This document shows positions 1 to 5,896 of a DNA stretch of 5,896 bases, in pieces. The translations under genes were made by a program, and so were the position numbers. The stretch lies in the NCBI GenBank assembly GCA_022711195.1, contig JAKLFN010000138.1:1-5896 (forward strand). The letters are read 5' to 3'. The notes below the pieces were generated by a model, which was given only the letters and a program-made list of their open reading frames with translations, had not been told where the DNA came from and did not search any database. Origin of the DNA: Bacteroidota bacterium (GTDB lineage Bacteria > Bacteroidota > Bacteroidia > Bacteroidales > VadinHA17). Every line of letters begins with the position of its first letter. Position 1 is the first letter of the stretch.

Positions 1-529
1 GTTCCTGTGCCCTTGAGAGCCTTGAGAGGACTGTCCCGAGCGGAAGGTTGAGGATCTCAGCCGTTTCCTTTGTTGAATACCCCTGGATCATCCTCATTGT
101 AACGATTATCCTGAACCTGGGATCGAGGCTCATCAGGGCTTTGTTAACCAGTTCGCCGGAGTCTCTCTTCTCTTCGCTCTCATGATCGGCCACTTCAAAC
201 TCATACATCTCGCTGTTACCTTTCTGCGAGAACATTGAAAAGAACCTTTTTCTTCTTTTTATTTCATTCAGTGTAAGGTTTATTGCTATCTTCTGTATGT
301 AAGTCGAAAGCTTTGCCTCACCTCTGAATTCGGACAGGGAGTAATACAGCTTAATGAATACTTCCTGACCTATATCTTCTGCAAATACTGAATCGCCAAG
401 CATCCCTTTAACGGTACGTGCTACCATCCTGCGGTATCTCTCAACTATCTCACCGAATGCCAGTTTGTCGCCCGCAATTGAAGCCTTTACCAGTTCACTG
501 TCATCGGTTTGCCTGTACGACTCTTTCAT
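1..529 (-). CDS. ECF-subfamily RNA polymerase sigma-70 factor, C-terminus cut by window edge
   Basis: This gene encodes an alternative sigma factor that would direct core RNA polymerase to a dedicated promoter set in the cytoplasm. The start is the ATG at 529-527, and 176 codons are readable before the left edge. Sigma region 2 spans about residues 11-96: GDKLAF, then IVERY, the core-binding stretch AEDIGQEVFIKLY (50-62), FRGEAKLSTYI (68-78) and the basic NEIKRRKR (88-95). A polar, acidic linker (about 100-126) leads to region 4 at about 128-173, with ALMSLDPRFR, the helix-turn-helix YSTKETAEILNLP and the recognition helix GTVLSRLSRA. Family members are usually about 170-200 residues, so only a few residues and the stop should be missing. 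There is no extra domain of the SnoaL type. No anti-sigma gene is visible; one could lie beyond the left edge. The gene lies 74 bases downstream of the LysM protein gene on the same strand. Its regulon cannot be told from sequence. Confidence 0.93.
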   Translation of the reverse strand, partial: MKESYRQTDDSELVKASIAGDKLAFGEIVERYRRMVARTVKGMLGDSVFAEDIGQEVFIKLYYSLSEFRGEAKLSTYIQKIAINLTLNEIKRRKRFFSMFSQKGNSEMYEFEVADHESEEKRDSGELVNKALMSLDPRFRIIVTMRMIQGYSTKETAEILNLPLGTVLSRLSRAQE

Positions 530-564
530 ATTATAGACAACGTCCGGGCAAGAAATATTCCCGA

Positions 565-598
565 TTGTTAATTTTTATTAACAAAAGAAATCTTTTGT
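565..598. repeat. Two overlapping AT-rich inverted repeats between LysM gene and sigma gene
   Basis: Two perfect inverted repeats sit in the 74-base gap between the LysM gene stop and the sigma factor start. The first has 8-base arms at 565-572 and 577-584 (TTGTTAAT / ATTAACAA) around a TTTT loop. The second has arms at 581-588 and 591-598 (ACAAAAGA / TCTTTTGT) around two bases. They share bases 581-584, so the two full stems cannot form at once. Neither is a canonical intrinsic terminator on either strand: the stems are nearly all A/T and no clean T-run follows. They could be a weak terminator or attenuator, a dyad operator for the sigma gene, or a chance product of AT-rich spacer. The arms are seen directly; any role is inference. 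Confidence 0.45.
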
Positions 599-603
599 AG
601 TAT

Positions 604-2580
604 TTATTGCAATACATCGGGCAGAAGAACCACCTCATAGTCGCGGGTATATTTTATGGAAAAGAGCCTGTGATTCTCGAAACCGTCATTGACAGTCTTC
701 CTCCTGAAATCGAATTCAGTATGGAGAAGATCTGGGAAGTGGATCTCGGGGTGAGCCAGGAAATCGCTGCCGTGAACAGCTATTCCGCTGATGAAATAAT
801 ATGCTATATCGTAACCAAGCCAGGCATTGCTCAGTTCGTCGGGTTCGGTAAGAAATTTCTGTCTGAAGCAGGCATTAAATCGTCTTATATCCCTTCTGGA
901 ATAATCGATCCAGTAAGGAGAGAACATCTGCATTTCGAGTTCGAAGAAATATTTCGGTTCCAGGTTCTCCATCATTCTCATTACCGGATAGCCATAGACT
1001 TTTACCGGAAAACGTTTTGAGAGGCTATGGAGTTCCTGTACTGTTTCGCTTATGACAGGAGCCTCCTCCGAGGCAATGATAACCAGGTTTGGAATATCCC
1101 TTGAAAGCGTATGTCCAAGACGGTTTACAGAATCGTTGTCGAAGGCCGACCTGCTGTAAAAAATGAATTCCTTGAACCTGACCTCCTGCCATGGCAGCCT
1201 GTCGCTCAGTTCGGCAAAGATCTTGTCTTTGAAGCGTTTAATATCAGGATCGACGCCTGCTGAGTCGTTATGTATAAAAACGATGTTACTGTCAAAGTAC
1301 TCTCCTGTCTTGCCAGCAATAGCATCCTGTGCTACTTCAAGGGAAGAGTGTGCCATGAACAGGTTCGGATTATCCTTCAGGGCTGCGTTACTGTAGAGCG
1401 GCACCGGCGACACCACAGGAATGCCCAGCGGCCTGGCCCACTCAGTCATTATTGCAAGGTTATGGGAGTAGACGGGGCCGACAATAAGATCCATCCCTGT
1501 CAATCTGCCACTGTTGATCAGCTTTGTCAGCGCGACCGTATCTGATTTGATATCAAAGAGATGTATATTAATATCGAGGCCCAGAGCACGGAGGGTATCA
1601 GCAGCCAGCAACATACCCATGTACATTTCAATGAAACCTGTGCTTCCTGAATAGATCCATGTTTCAGGCCGGGGGGTTATCTTATATATACGCCTGCCGT
1701 TCTGCATCCTGGAAGAATCGATATCTCTTCTGACAGAGTTCTCACTCAGATAAAGGGGAATGAGGAGAGCCACATCCATTTTTCCCTTTAAGTTCCGCAC
1801 AGGAGTATACCCTGCCGGACGTTCATAAAGGAGAGGAGGCTTTCCGGGTTCATCATCTTTTTTAAGGGTATCGGGGAGTGGCAGAGCAGCCTTTTCCTGT
1901 TCAGTAACTTTCTTAAGCGCCGGGATCCTAATATAGTCACCTACCTGGGGGAAGCGGATATTGCGGTTTTCCTTTCGCAGGTCCCTCACAGTTATCCCGT
2001 AATGTTCTGCTATAGAGGCCAGTGACTCTCCCCTGACAACCTTATGAAAAATATAATCTGAATCCTGGACAGCAAATTCCTGTCTTTCCGACATAAAAAC
2101 TCTTCGTGGAACTGCTATCTCTGCATTGACAGGCAGACGGGATATTTCCACTCCCGGATTTGAAGCAACTATTTCATTTTCAGAAACTCCATACAAGCGT
2201 GAGAGCTGGTATATGGTCTCACCCGGCTGCATTTTGTGGTAGATATATTTCTGTTCGTCACGTTTTGCCTGATTAGTCTTAGATTCCTGGCTTATTCCGG
2301 CTTCCGTTTCCCGGACAGGAATCCTGAGAGCCTGGCCTTCTTTAATACCATAGACTGCCGGCGGATTTTCCTTGTTTATTTCTTCGACAGTGATATTATA
2401 TGCCTTTGAGATGGAATATGCTGTCTCGCCTTTTTTCACAAAATGAATATAATAAGGAACACCGGAGATAATGACTTTATCTTTCGAGCGTTCTACCACC
2501 ACCTGTGTCTGTACAGGAGAAGAAATTACAATCAGGATTAAGATTGCAACTGTCTTCAGATATTTTTCAAAACCAGTCAT
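604..2580 (-). CDS. Secreted protein with three LysM domains and a type I periplasmic-binding-protein-like domain
   Basis: This is a probable envelope protein of 658 residues that binds peptidoglycan through LysM repeats; its ligand and exact role are unknown. Residues 5-26 form a signal peptide with hydrophobic core VAILILIVI. There is no lipobox Cys, so it is probably periplasmic rather than a lipoprotein. Three LysM domains follow at about 44-90 (HFVKKGETAYSIS), 112-159 (HKMQPGETIYQLS) and 176-222 (HKVVRGESLASIA), each ending in an R/V-IP-type strand. After a Pro/Lys-rich linker (225-262), residues about 267-650 resemble a type I periplasmic-binding fold: MDVALLIPLYL, GFIEMYMGMLLAAD, DLIVGPVYS, GIPVVSPVP and LVIIASEE. 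Similar C-terminal folds occur in amino-acid binding proteins and in the penicillin-binding-protein activator LpoA. The ATG at 2580 is preferred; an in-frame TTG lies six bases upstream at 2586. The ATG is 7 bases after the purC stop, so co-transcription is expected. No permease gene is nearby, which argues against an ordinary transporter subunit. Confidence 0.88.
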   Translation of the reverse strand: MTGFEKYLKTVAILILIVISSPVQTQVVVERSKDKVIISGVPYYIHFVKKGETAYSISKAYNITVEEINKENPPAVYGIKEGQALRIPVRETEAGISQESKTNQAKRDEQKYIYHKMQPGETIYQLSRLYGVSENEIVASNPGVEISRLPVNAEIAVPRRVFMSERQEFAVQDSDYIFHKVVRGESLASIAEHYGITVRDLRKENRNIRFPQVGDYIRIPALKKVTEQEKAALPLPDTLKKDDEPGKPPLLYERPAGYTPVRNLKGKMDVALLIPLYLSENSVRRDIDSSRMQNGRRIYKITPRPETWIYSGSTGFIEMYMGMLLAADTLRALGLDINIHLFDIKSDTVALTKLINSGRLTGMDLIVGPVYSHNLAIMTEWARPLGIPVVSPVPLYSNAALKDNPNLFMAHSSLEVAQDAIAGKTGEYFDSNIVFIHNDSAGVDPDIKRFKDKIFAELSDRLPWQEVRFKEFIFYSRSAFDNDSVNRLGHTLSRDIPNLVIIASEEAPVISETVQELHSLSKRFPVKVYGYPVMRMMENLEPKYFFELEMQMFSPYWIDYSRRDIRRFNACFRQKFLTEPDELSNAWLGYDIAYYFISGIAVHGSDFLAHPEIHFPDLLHTEFDFRRKTVNDGFENHRLFSIKYTRDYEVVLLPDVLQ

Positions 2581-2587
2581 CTTCAAT

Positions 2588-3538
2588 CTATTTACCTGCC
2601 AGGTATTTCATACAGTTTATTTCGATACGTTTAGTGACATCGGTAATATCAGCCCTGCTGAAAGTTTCACCGGTGATCTTTTCATAAAGTTCTATATACC
2701 TGTCCGATATCTCATTTACAAAATCGTCTTTCATATCCGGGACTACCTGGTCTTTTTGTCCCTGGAATCCGTTAGCCATAAGCCATTCGCGAACGAACTC
2801 CTTCGACAGTTGTTTCTGGGGAAGGCCTTTATCGAATCGCTCCTGGTATCCTTCAGCATAAAAATATCTCGATGAATCAGGGGTATTGATCTCATCGATA
2901 AGATATATTTTGCCTTCTTTGCTTCCAAATTCATATTTTGTATCAACAAGAATCAGGCCATGGCTCGCTGCAATTTCAGAGCCGCGCATGAAGACTCTCA
3001 TTGTATAGTCTTCAATCTGGCTGTATTCTTTTTCGGTAACAAGTCCCTGCTCAAGAATTTCGTCCCTTGAAATGTCTGCATCATGTTGCCCGTGTTCGGC
3101 TTTTGTCGTTGGGGTTATGATTGGCCTGGGAAGCTTCTGGTGCTCCTCCATTCCGCCGGGAAGAGGATTTCCGCAGATCTCCCTTGCTCCTGCTTTATAG
3201 GTACGCCATGCACTGCCTGTAAGGTAGGCACGTACGATCATCTCAAGCGGGTAAGGTTTGCAGATATGTCCGATAGTGACATTAGGATCGGGAGTAGCGA
3301 TTTTCCAGTTTGGGACGATATCATTAGTCGCGTCGAGGAATTTTGATGCGATCTGGTTGAGAACCTGCCCTTTATAGGGAATACCCCTGGGAAGGACAAC
3401 ATCAAATGCCGAAATACGGTCCGACACAATCATCAGAAGGAACTTGTCGTCGATGTTGTAAACATCCCTGACTTTCCCCCGGTAGATACTTTTCTGACCA
3501 GGAAATTTAAAATCGGAATTAACGAGCGTACTTCTCAT
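2588..3538 (-). CDS. purC: Phosphoribosylaminoimidazole-succinocarboxamide synthase (SAICAR synthetase)
   Basis: PurC catalyses the ATP-dependent joining of CAIR and L-aspartate to give SAICAR in cytoplasmic de novo purine synthesis. The 316-residue protein carries the family marks in order. YRGKVRDVY (19-27) is the nucleotide-binding start, followed by [12 protein letters not shown] (39-50) and KGQVLNQIA (56-64). [13 protein letters not shown] (99-111) comes next, then the substrate region TKAEHGQHD (145-153). The two signature segments are [11 protein letters not shown] (195-205) and [14 protein letters not shown] (213-226). The length fits the longer, yeast ADE1-like class of about 300 residues rather than the E. 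coli type of about 237. The ATG at 3538 overlaps the phoH stop in ATGA, which suggests translational coupling. No Shine-Dalgarno sequence is visible. No purine riboswitch-like leader is possible at this internal operon position. All key motifs are intact, so it should be active. Confidence 0.97.
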   Translation of the reverse strand: MRSTLVNSDFKFPGQKSIYRGKVRDVYNIDDKFLLMIVSDRISAFDVVLPRGIPYKGQVLNQIASKFLDATNDIVPNWKIATPDPNVTIGHICKPYPLEMIVRAYLTGSAWRTYKAGAREICGNPLPGGMEEHQKLPRPIITPTTKAEHGQHDADISRDEILEQGLVTEKEYSQIEDYTMRVFMRGSEIAASHGLILVDTKYEFGSKEGKIYLIDEINTPDSSRYFYAEGYQERFDKGLPQKQLSKEFVREWLMANGFQGQKDQVVPDMKDDFVNEISDRYIELYEKITGETFSRADITDVTKRIEINCMKYLAGK

Positions 3539-4503
3539 ATTTTTTGATCTTTATTATTATTCTCCTCATCCTCATATGCTTTGACAATCCTTTTTACGAG
3601 TTTATGCCTGACGATATCCCTTTCATCGAATTTAATCACTGAGACTCCTTCGATACCCGAAAGTATTCTTATTGCCTGCAGCAATCCTGATTCGCTTTTC
3701 CTGGGAAGGTCGATCTGAGTTGAATCGCCTGTCATTATAAATTTTGAATTGACACCCATCCTTGTAAGGAACATTTTCAGCTGGCTTATTGTCGCATTCT
3801 GGGCTTCATCGAGGATTACAAAGGCGTTTTCGAGTGTCCTTCCGCGCATAAAGGCAAGCGGAGCAATCTGTATCGTCCCGTCCTCGAGCCATGTTTCAAG
3901 TTTCTTGAATGGCAGCATATCATGCAGTGCATCATAGAGAGGCTGCAGATAGGGATCAAGTTTTTCCTTCATGTCGCCGGGCAGGAAGCCAAGCCTTTCT
4001 CCGGCTTCGACAGCAGGACGTGTGAGGATTATCTTTTTAACCTCCCTTTCCTTCAGTGCCCTCACCGCCAGGGCAATTGATGTATAGGTCTTTCCTGTAC
4101 CTGCAGGCCCTTCGGCAATTATAAGGTCATTGATCCTATAGTCGTTAACAAGCAACAGCTGGTTAACAGTCCTGGCCCTTACCGGTTTACCGCTGGTTCC
4201 GAAGACAAGAACCTGTTCAAATTCACCGTTTGAAACTGACTTCATGTGCTCCGTATCGAAGAGATATTTCTCAAGATCTTCTTCCTCCAGACGGTTATAT
4301 TTCCTGTAATATTCAATCAGACCATTGAACTTTTCTGCAAAGAATGCAATTTCAGACTCTTCACCCATACACTTCAGTTCAGTTCCTCTGAAGAGTATTT
4401 TCAGCTTCGGGAAGAAACCGCGGATCTTGTCAAGCAGGGAATTGTTTGGCCCGAAAAAGTCAACCGGATCGATATCTTCAAGAAAAATAACAATTTCTGT
4501 CAT
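3535..4503 (-). CDS. phoH: PhoH family P-loop ATPase (YbeZ-like)
   Basis: This is a cytoplasmic ATPase of the PhoH/YbeZ family, whose members are linked to RNA metabolism and ribosome function; the precise substrate is unsettled. From the ATG at 4503 the protein has 322 residues. An N-terminal domain (about 1-75) includes the family-like [13 protein letters not shown] and a small alpha/beta region. The ATPase core starts near 107 with [10 protein letters not shown]. Walker A is GPAGTGKT at 132-139, [17 protein letters not shown] lies at 161-177, Walker [10 protein letters not shown] is at 228-236, and the sensor-like [12 protein letters not shown] is at 256-267. [14 protein letters not shown] (294-307) is the usual C-terminal motif. 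The tail (311-322) is acidic and Asn/Lys-rich. An in-frame TTG at 4521 is a less likely start, because an AGTAGG sequence sits 7 bases before the ATG. It is the first gene of the leftward operon and overlaps purC by 4 bases. No ybeY-like partner is in the window. Confidence 0.95.
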   Translation of the reverse strand: MTEIVIFLEDIDPVDFFGPNNSLLDKIRGFFPKLKILFRGTELKCMGEESEIAFFAEKFNGLIEYYRKYNRLEEEDLEKYLFDTEHMKSVSNGEFEQVLVFGTSGKPVRARTVNQLLLVNDYRINDLIIAEGPAGTGKTYTSIALAVRALKEREVKKIILTRPAVEAGERLGFLPGDMKEKLDPYLQPLYDALHDMLPFKKLETWLEDGTIQIAPLAFMRGRTLENAFVILDEAQNATISQLKMFLTRMGVNSKFIMTGDSTQIDLPRKSESGLLQAIRILSGIEGVSVIKFDERDIVRHKLVKRIVKAYEDEENNNKDQKI

Positions 4504-4510
4504 TAAAATA

Positions 4511-4516
4511 CCTACT
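4511..4516 (-). promoter_or_regulatory. Shine-Dalgarno-like site for phoH
   Basis: On the minus strand AGTAGG (one mismatch from AGGAGG) lies 7 bases before the ATG at 4503. This spacing is good and supports that ATG over the TTG at 4521, which would place the site inside the gene. It stands out because the other starts in the window show no comparable sequence, which is usual in Bacteroidota. Confidence 0.5.
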
Positions 4517-4533
4517 TTCAATACGCAGACAAA

Positions 4534-4566
4534 CCAATTACATTATTAACCGCTGACCCGCCAAAA
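4534..4566 (-). promoter_or_regulatory. Weak candidate promoter for the phoH-purC-LysM operon
   Basis: Reading leftward, TTTTG (4566-4562) matches the Bacteroidetes -33 element TTTG. After 21 bases, TAATTGG (4540-4534) is a poor match to the -7 element TAnnTTTG. Transcription would begin roughly 25-30 bases before the phoH ATG. An alternative -7 is TTACTTTG at 4602-4595, which matches 7 of 8 positions but has no clear -33 box. The operon must start in this region, but the exact site is uncertain. Confidence 0.25.
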
Positions 4567-4623
4567 GTTCATAAATTTAAGCCCCGGAGCGATACAAAGT
4601 AAGTTTATTTTTCTTTAGAAGAT

Positions 4624-4631
4624 TATCTTTG
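4624..4631 (+). promoter_or_regulatory. Candidate Bacteroidetes -7 promoter element for the rightward genes
   Basis: TATCTTTG matches the primary-sigma -7 consensus TAnnTTTG of Bacteroidetes exactly, 17 bases before the ATG at 4649. The -33 element is poor: the nearest is TTTA at 4604-4607 with a 16-base spacer, shorter than usual. If used, the leader would be only about 10 bases, short but compatible with initiation lacking a Shine-Dalgarno site. Confidence 0.4.
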
Positions 4632-4648
4632 TCGTAAGTTTTTTGCCT

Positions 4649-5443
4649 ATGCCGGTAATTACGCTTACTACAGAATGGAAACCTGATGACATCTATTATG
4701 GAATTATCAGGGGTAAGCTTTGCAGTCTGTGTCCCGGCGTGCCTGTTATAGATAATGCAGTCGGAATTCCTGCTTTCAACCTGGCACATGCTTCATTCGT
4801 GATCAGGAATACTTATAACAATTATCCGAAAGGGACTATACACATCATATGTGTTCATTCAGAAGCTGTTAAAGGACAGGATTACCTTATTGTAAAGGCT
4901 AAGGATCATTATTTTATCGGCACCGATAACGGCATCTTCAACCTGATACTGAACTCGGAGCCCGATGAGGCAGTAAAAATAAATAGCCTCGCAGGCGACG
5001 ATGAACTGGAAATATTCGCAAAAGCCGCTTCTGCCATTATTAAAGGGGATAAGCCTTCGGACCTCGGCACGCTGGTGAAGAGCATCACTGAAAGGATTCC
5101 TCTCAGGGCCACAATTGAGAAGAATGTTATTATCGGGAGCATAATTTTTATCGACTCTTATGGTAATGCAATATCAAATATTACAAGGGAGGTCTTTAAC
5201 AGGGTTTTTGAGGAGAGTGAATACCGGATATTGATCCAGAGCAATAAAAACCATACTGAACAGATACTGGAGAGATACAGTGATGTCGCTGTCGGCGAGA
5301 TGCTTGCAAGGTTCAATTCACTCGATCTGCTTGAGATTGCAATCAACGGGGCAAATGTATCTGAGCTCCTCGACCTGAATGTAGGATCTGCTATACGTAT
5401 CGAACAGAAAGTCAGGCAAAAATCACCAAACCACTTGTTCTAA
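4649..5443 (+). CDS. SAM hydroxide adenosyltransferase / fluorinase-superfamily protein (DUF62), with non-canonical active site
   Basis: This is a 264-residue member of the family that in characterised cases splits S-adenosylmethionine with water (or halide) to adenosine (or a 5'-halo-adenosine) and methionine. The N-terminal domain starts MPVITLTTEWKPDD and continues with YYGIIRGKL, HASFVIRNTY (47-56) and PKGTIHIICV (60-69). DHYFIGTDNGIFNLIL at 86-101 is the conserved GxDNG region. The C-terminal barrel includes FIDSYGNAISNI (167-178), the Asn-rich SAM-contact motif, then YSDVAVGEMLARF and LLEIAINGANVSELL, ending near GSAIRIE (246-252). Hand alignment to Pyrococcus PH0463 puts His70, Gln77/Asp78 and Asp118 where the Asp-Arg-His triad sits, and Glu9 where fluorinase has Asp16, so the usual chemistry is doubtful. 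The ATG at 4649 is preferred over an in-frame TTG at 4643. mazG follows after 11 bases, probably in one transcript. The fold assignment is firm; the reaction is not. Confidence 0.88.
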   Translation: MPVITLTTEWKPDDIYYGIIRGKLCSLCPGVPVIDNAVGIPAFNLAHASFVIRNTYNNYPKGTIHIICVHSEAVKGQDYLIVKAKDHYFIGTDNGIFNLILNSEPDEAVKINSLAGDDELEIFAKAASAIIKGDKPSDLGTLVKSITERIPLRATIEKNVIIGSIIFIDSYGNAISNITREVFNRVFEESEYRILIQSNKNHTEQILERYSDVAVGEMLARFNSLDLLEIAINGANVSELLDLNVGSAIRIEQKVRQKSPNHLF

Positions 5444-5454
5444 AACATATTTTT

Positions 5455-5896
5455 ATGGATGACAGACAGAAGAGCATTGAAGAATTTGACAAACTGTTAA
5501 CCCTTCTCGGGAAGCTCAGGACAACCTGCCCGTGGGACATGAAGCAGACATGGGAATCGCTGCGCAAGCTTACCATTGAGGAGACCTATGAGCTGTCAGA
5601 AGCTGTATTCTCGGGAAATGCTGACGGGATAAGGAATGAGCTGGGCGACCTGATGCTTCACATAGTTTTCTACGCAAAGATAGGATCGGAAAAGAAGGCT
5701 TTTACAATATATGATGTCCTGAAGGGAATTAACGAAAAACTCGTTTACAGGCATCCTCATGTGTTCGGTGATGTAAAAGTTTCAGGTTCCTCAGAAGTGG
5801 AAAAAAACTGGGAGCACCTTAAGATAAAGGAGAATAACGGTTATAAACCTGTACTTTCAGGTGTTCCGTCGTCAATGCCTGCAATCATCAAAGCAA
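5455..5896 (+). CDS. mazG: MazG nucleoside triphosphate pyrophosphohydrolase, 3' end cut by window edge
   Basis: MazG hydrolyses (d)NTPs to (d)NMPs and pyrophosphate in the cytoplasm and is thought to clean the nucleotide pool or modulate stress signalling. 147 codons are visible from the ATG at 5455; full-length two-domain MazG is about 260 residues, so roughly the second half is outside. The N-terminal domain shows the family opening LRTTCPWDMKQTWESL (21-36). The Mg-binding motif EExxE is Glu42, Glu43 and Glu46 in LTIEETYEL, and ExxD is Glu62 and Asp65 in NELGDLMLHIVFYA. KLVYRHPHVFGD (95-106), SSEVEKNWEHLK (112-123) and the start of the inter-domain segment GVPSSMPAIIKA follow. All metal ligands are present. 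There is no Shine-Dalgarno site, and the gene starts 11 bases after the upstream stop, so it is probably co-transcribed with the DUF62 gene. Confidence 0.95.
   Translation, partial: MDDRQKSIEEFDKLLTLLGKLRTTCPWDMKQTWESLRKLTIEETYELSEAVFSGNADGIRNELGDLMLHIVFYAKIGSEKKAFTIYDVLKGINEKLVYRHPHVFGDVKVSGSSEVEKNWEHLKIKENNGYKPVLSGVPSSMPAIIKA

Noticed and set aside
530..535. Perfect TATAAT on the minus strand just before the sigma gene
   Set aside because: It touches the ATG, so it could only give a leaderless or internal transcript, and this phylum does not use the TATAAT-type -10 as its main element.
581..598. Intrinsic terminator for the leftward operon
   Set aside because: The stem is almost all A/T and, read leftward, is followed by TAATAAAAATTAAC rather than a T-run, so termination is not supported.
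607..1020. Plus-strand open frame of 137 codons opposite the LysM gene
   Set aside because: It lies wholly inside a well-supported gene on the other strand, shows no recognisable domain, and looks like a shadow of that gene's codon pattern.
2584..2586. TTG start for the LysM protein
   Set aside because: An ATG two codons later gives the same signal peptide and is the usual choice; the TTG has no supporting ribosome site.
2471..2875. Plus-strand open frame of 134 codons spanning the LysM gene start and purC end
   Set aside because: It is antisense to two clear genes, has no family motifs and is rich in Phe/Ile/Ser, as expected of a reverse-frame shadow.
2588..4521. Phosphate-starvation control of phoH through a Pho box
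   Set aside because: No repeated CTGTCAT-like heptamers were seen upstream, and PhoH paralogues of this YbeZ-like type are not generally phosphate-regulated.
4643..4645. TTG start for the DUF62 protein
   Set aside because: The ATG two codons later begins exactly at the conserved family start (M-P-V-I-T-L-T-T).

Overview
The window looks like ordinary chromosomal DNA from a member of the Bacteroidota, probably Bacteroidales or a near relative. This is inferred from four things. Start codons mostly lack Shine-Dalgarno sequences. A Bacteroidetes-type -7 box (TAnnTTTG) lies upstream of the rightward gene pair. One protein combines three LysM domains with a periplasmic-binding-protein fold, an architecture I associate with this phylum. 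The gene pair phoH-purC lies divergent from a SAM hydroxide adenosyltransferase-like gene, an order I recall from this phylum. I see no mobile element, CRISPR array, tRNA or rRNA. Six protein genes fill almost the whole window, and two of them are cut by the window edges.

Leftward block (minus strand, transcribed from about 4500 towards 1). phoH (3535-4503) overlaps purC (2588-3538) by 4 bases through ATGA. purC is followed after 7 bases by a secreted LysM x3 / type I periplasmic-binding-like protein (604-2580). A 74-base gap with two overlapping AT-rich inverted repeats then precedes an ECF sigma factor (start at 529), whose C-terminus runs off the left edge. The first three genes are almost certainly one operon. 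Whether the sigma gene is co-transcribed is open.

Rightward block (plus strand). A SAM hydroxide adenosyltransferase / fluorinase-superfamily protein (4649-5443) is followed after 11 bases by mazG (5455 to beyond the right edge). The two blocks diverge from a 145-base intergenic region (4504-4648) that should hold both promoters.

Functionally the region mixes nucleotide metabolism (PurC makes SAICAR, MazG hydrolyses NTPs), a PhoH-family ATPase linked to RNA, an envelope protein probably bound to peptidoglycan, and a stress-type sigma factor. The most notable point is in the SAM hydroxide adenosyltransferase homologue. By hand alignment, the Asp-Arg-His triad of the characterised family is replaced at all three positions, and the ribose-binding Asp near the N-terminus is Glu, although the fold signatures remain. 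I found no clearly new multi-gene system. The genes are recognisable families in a plausible housekeeping neighbourhood.
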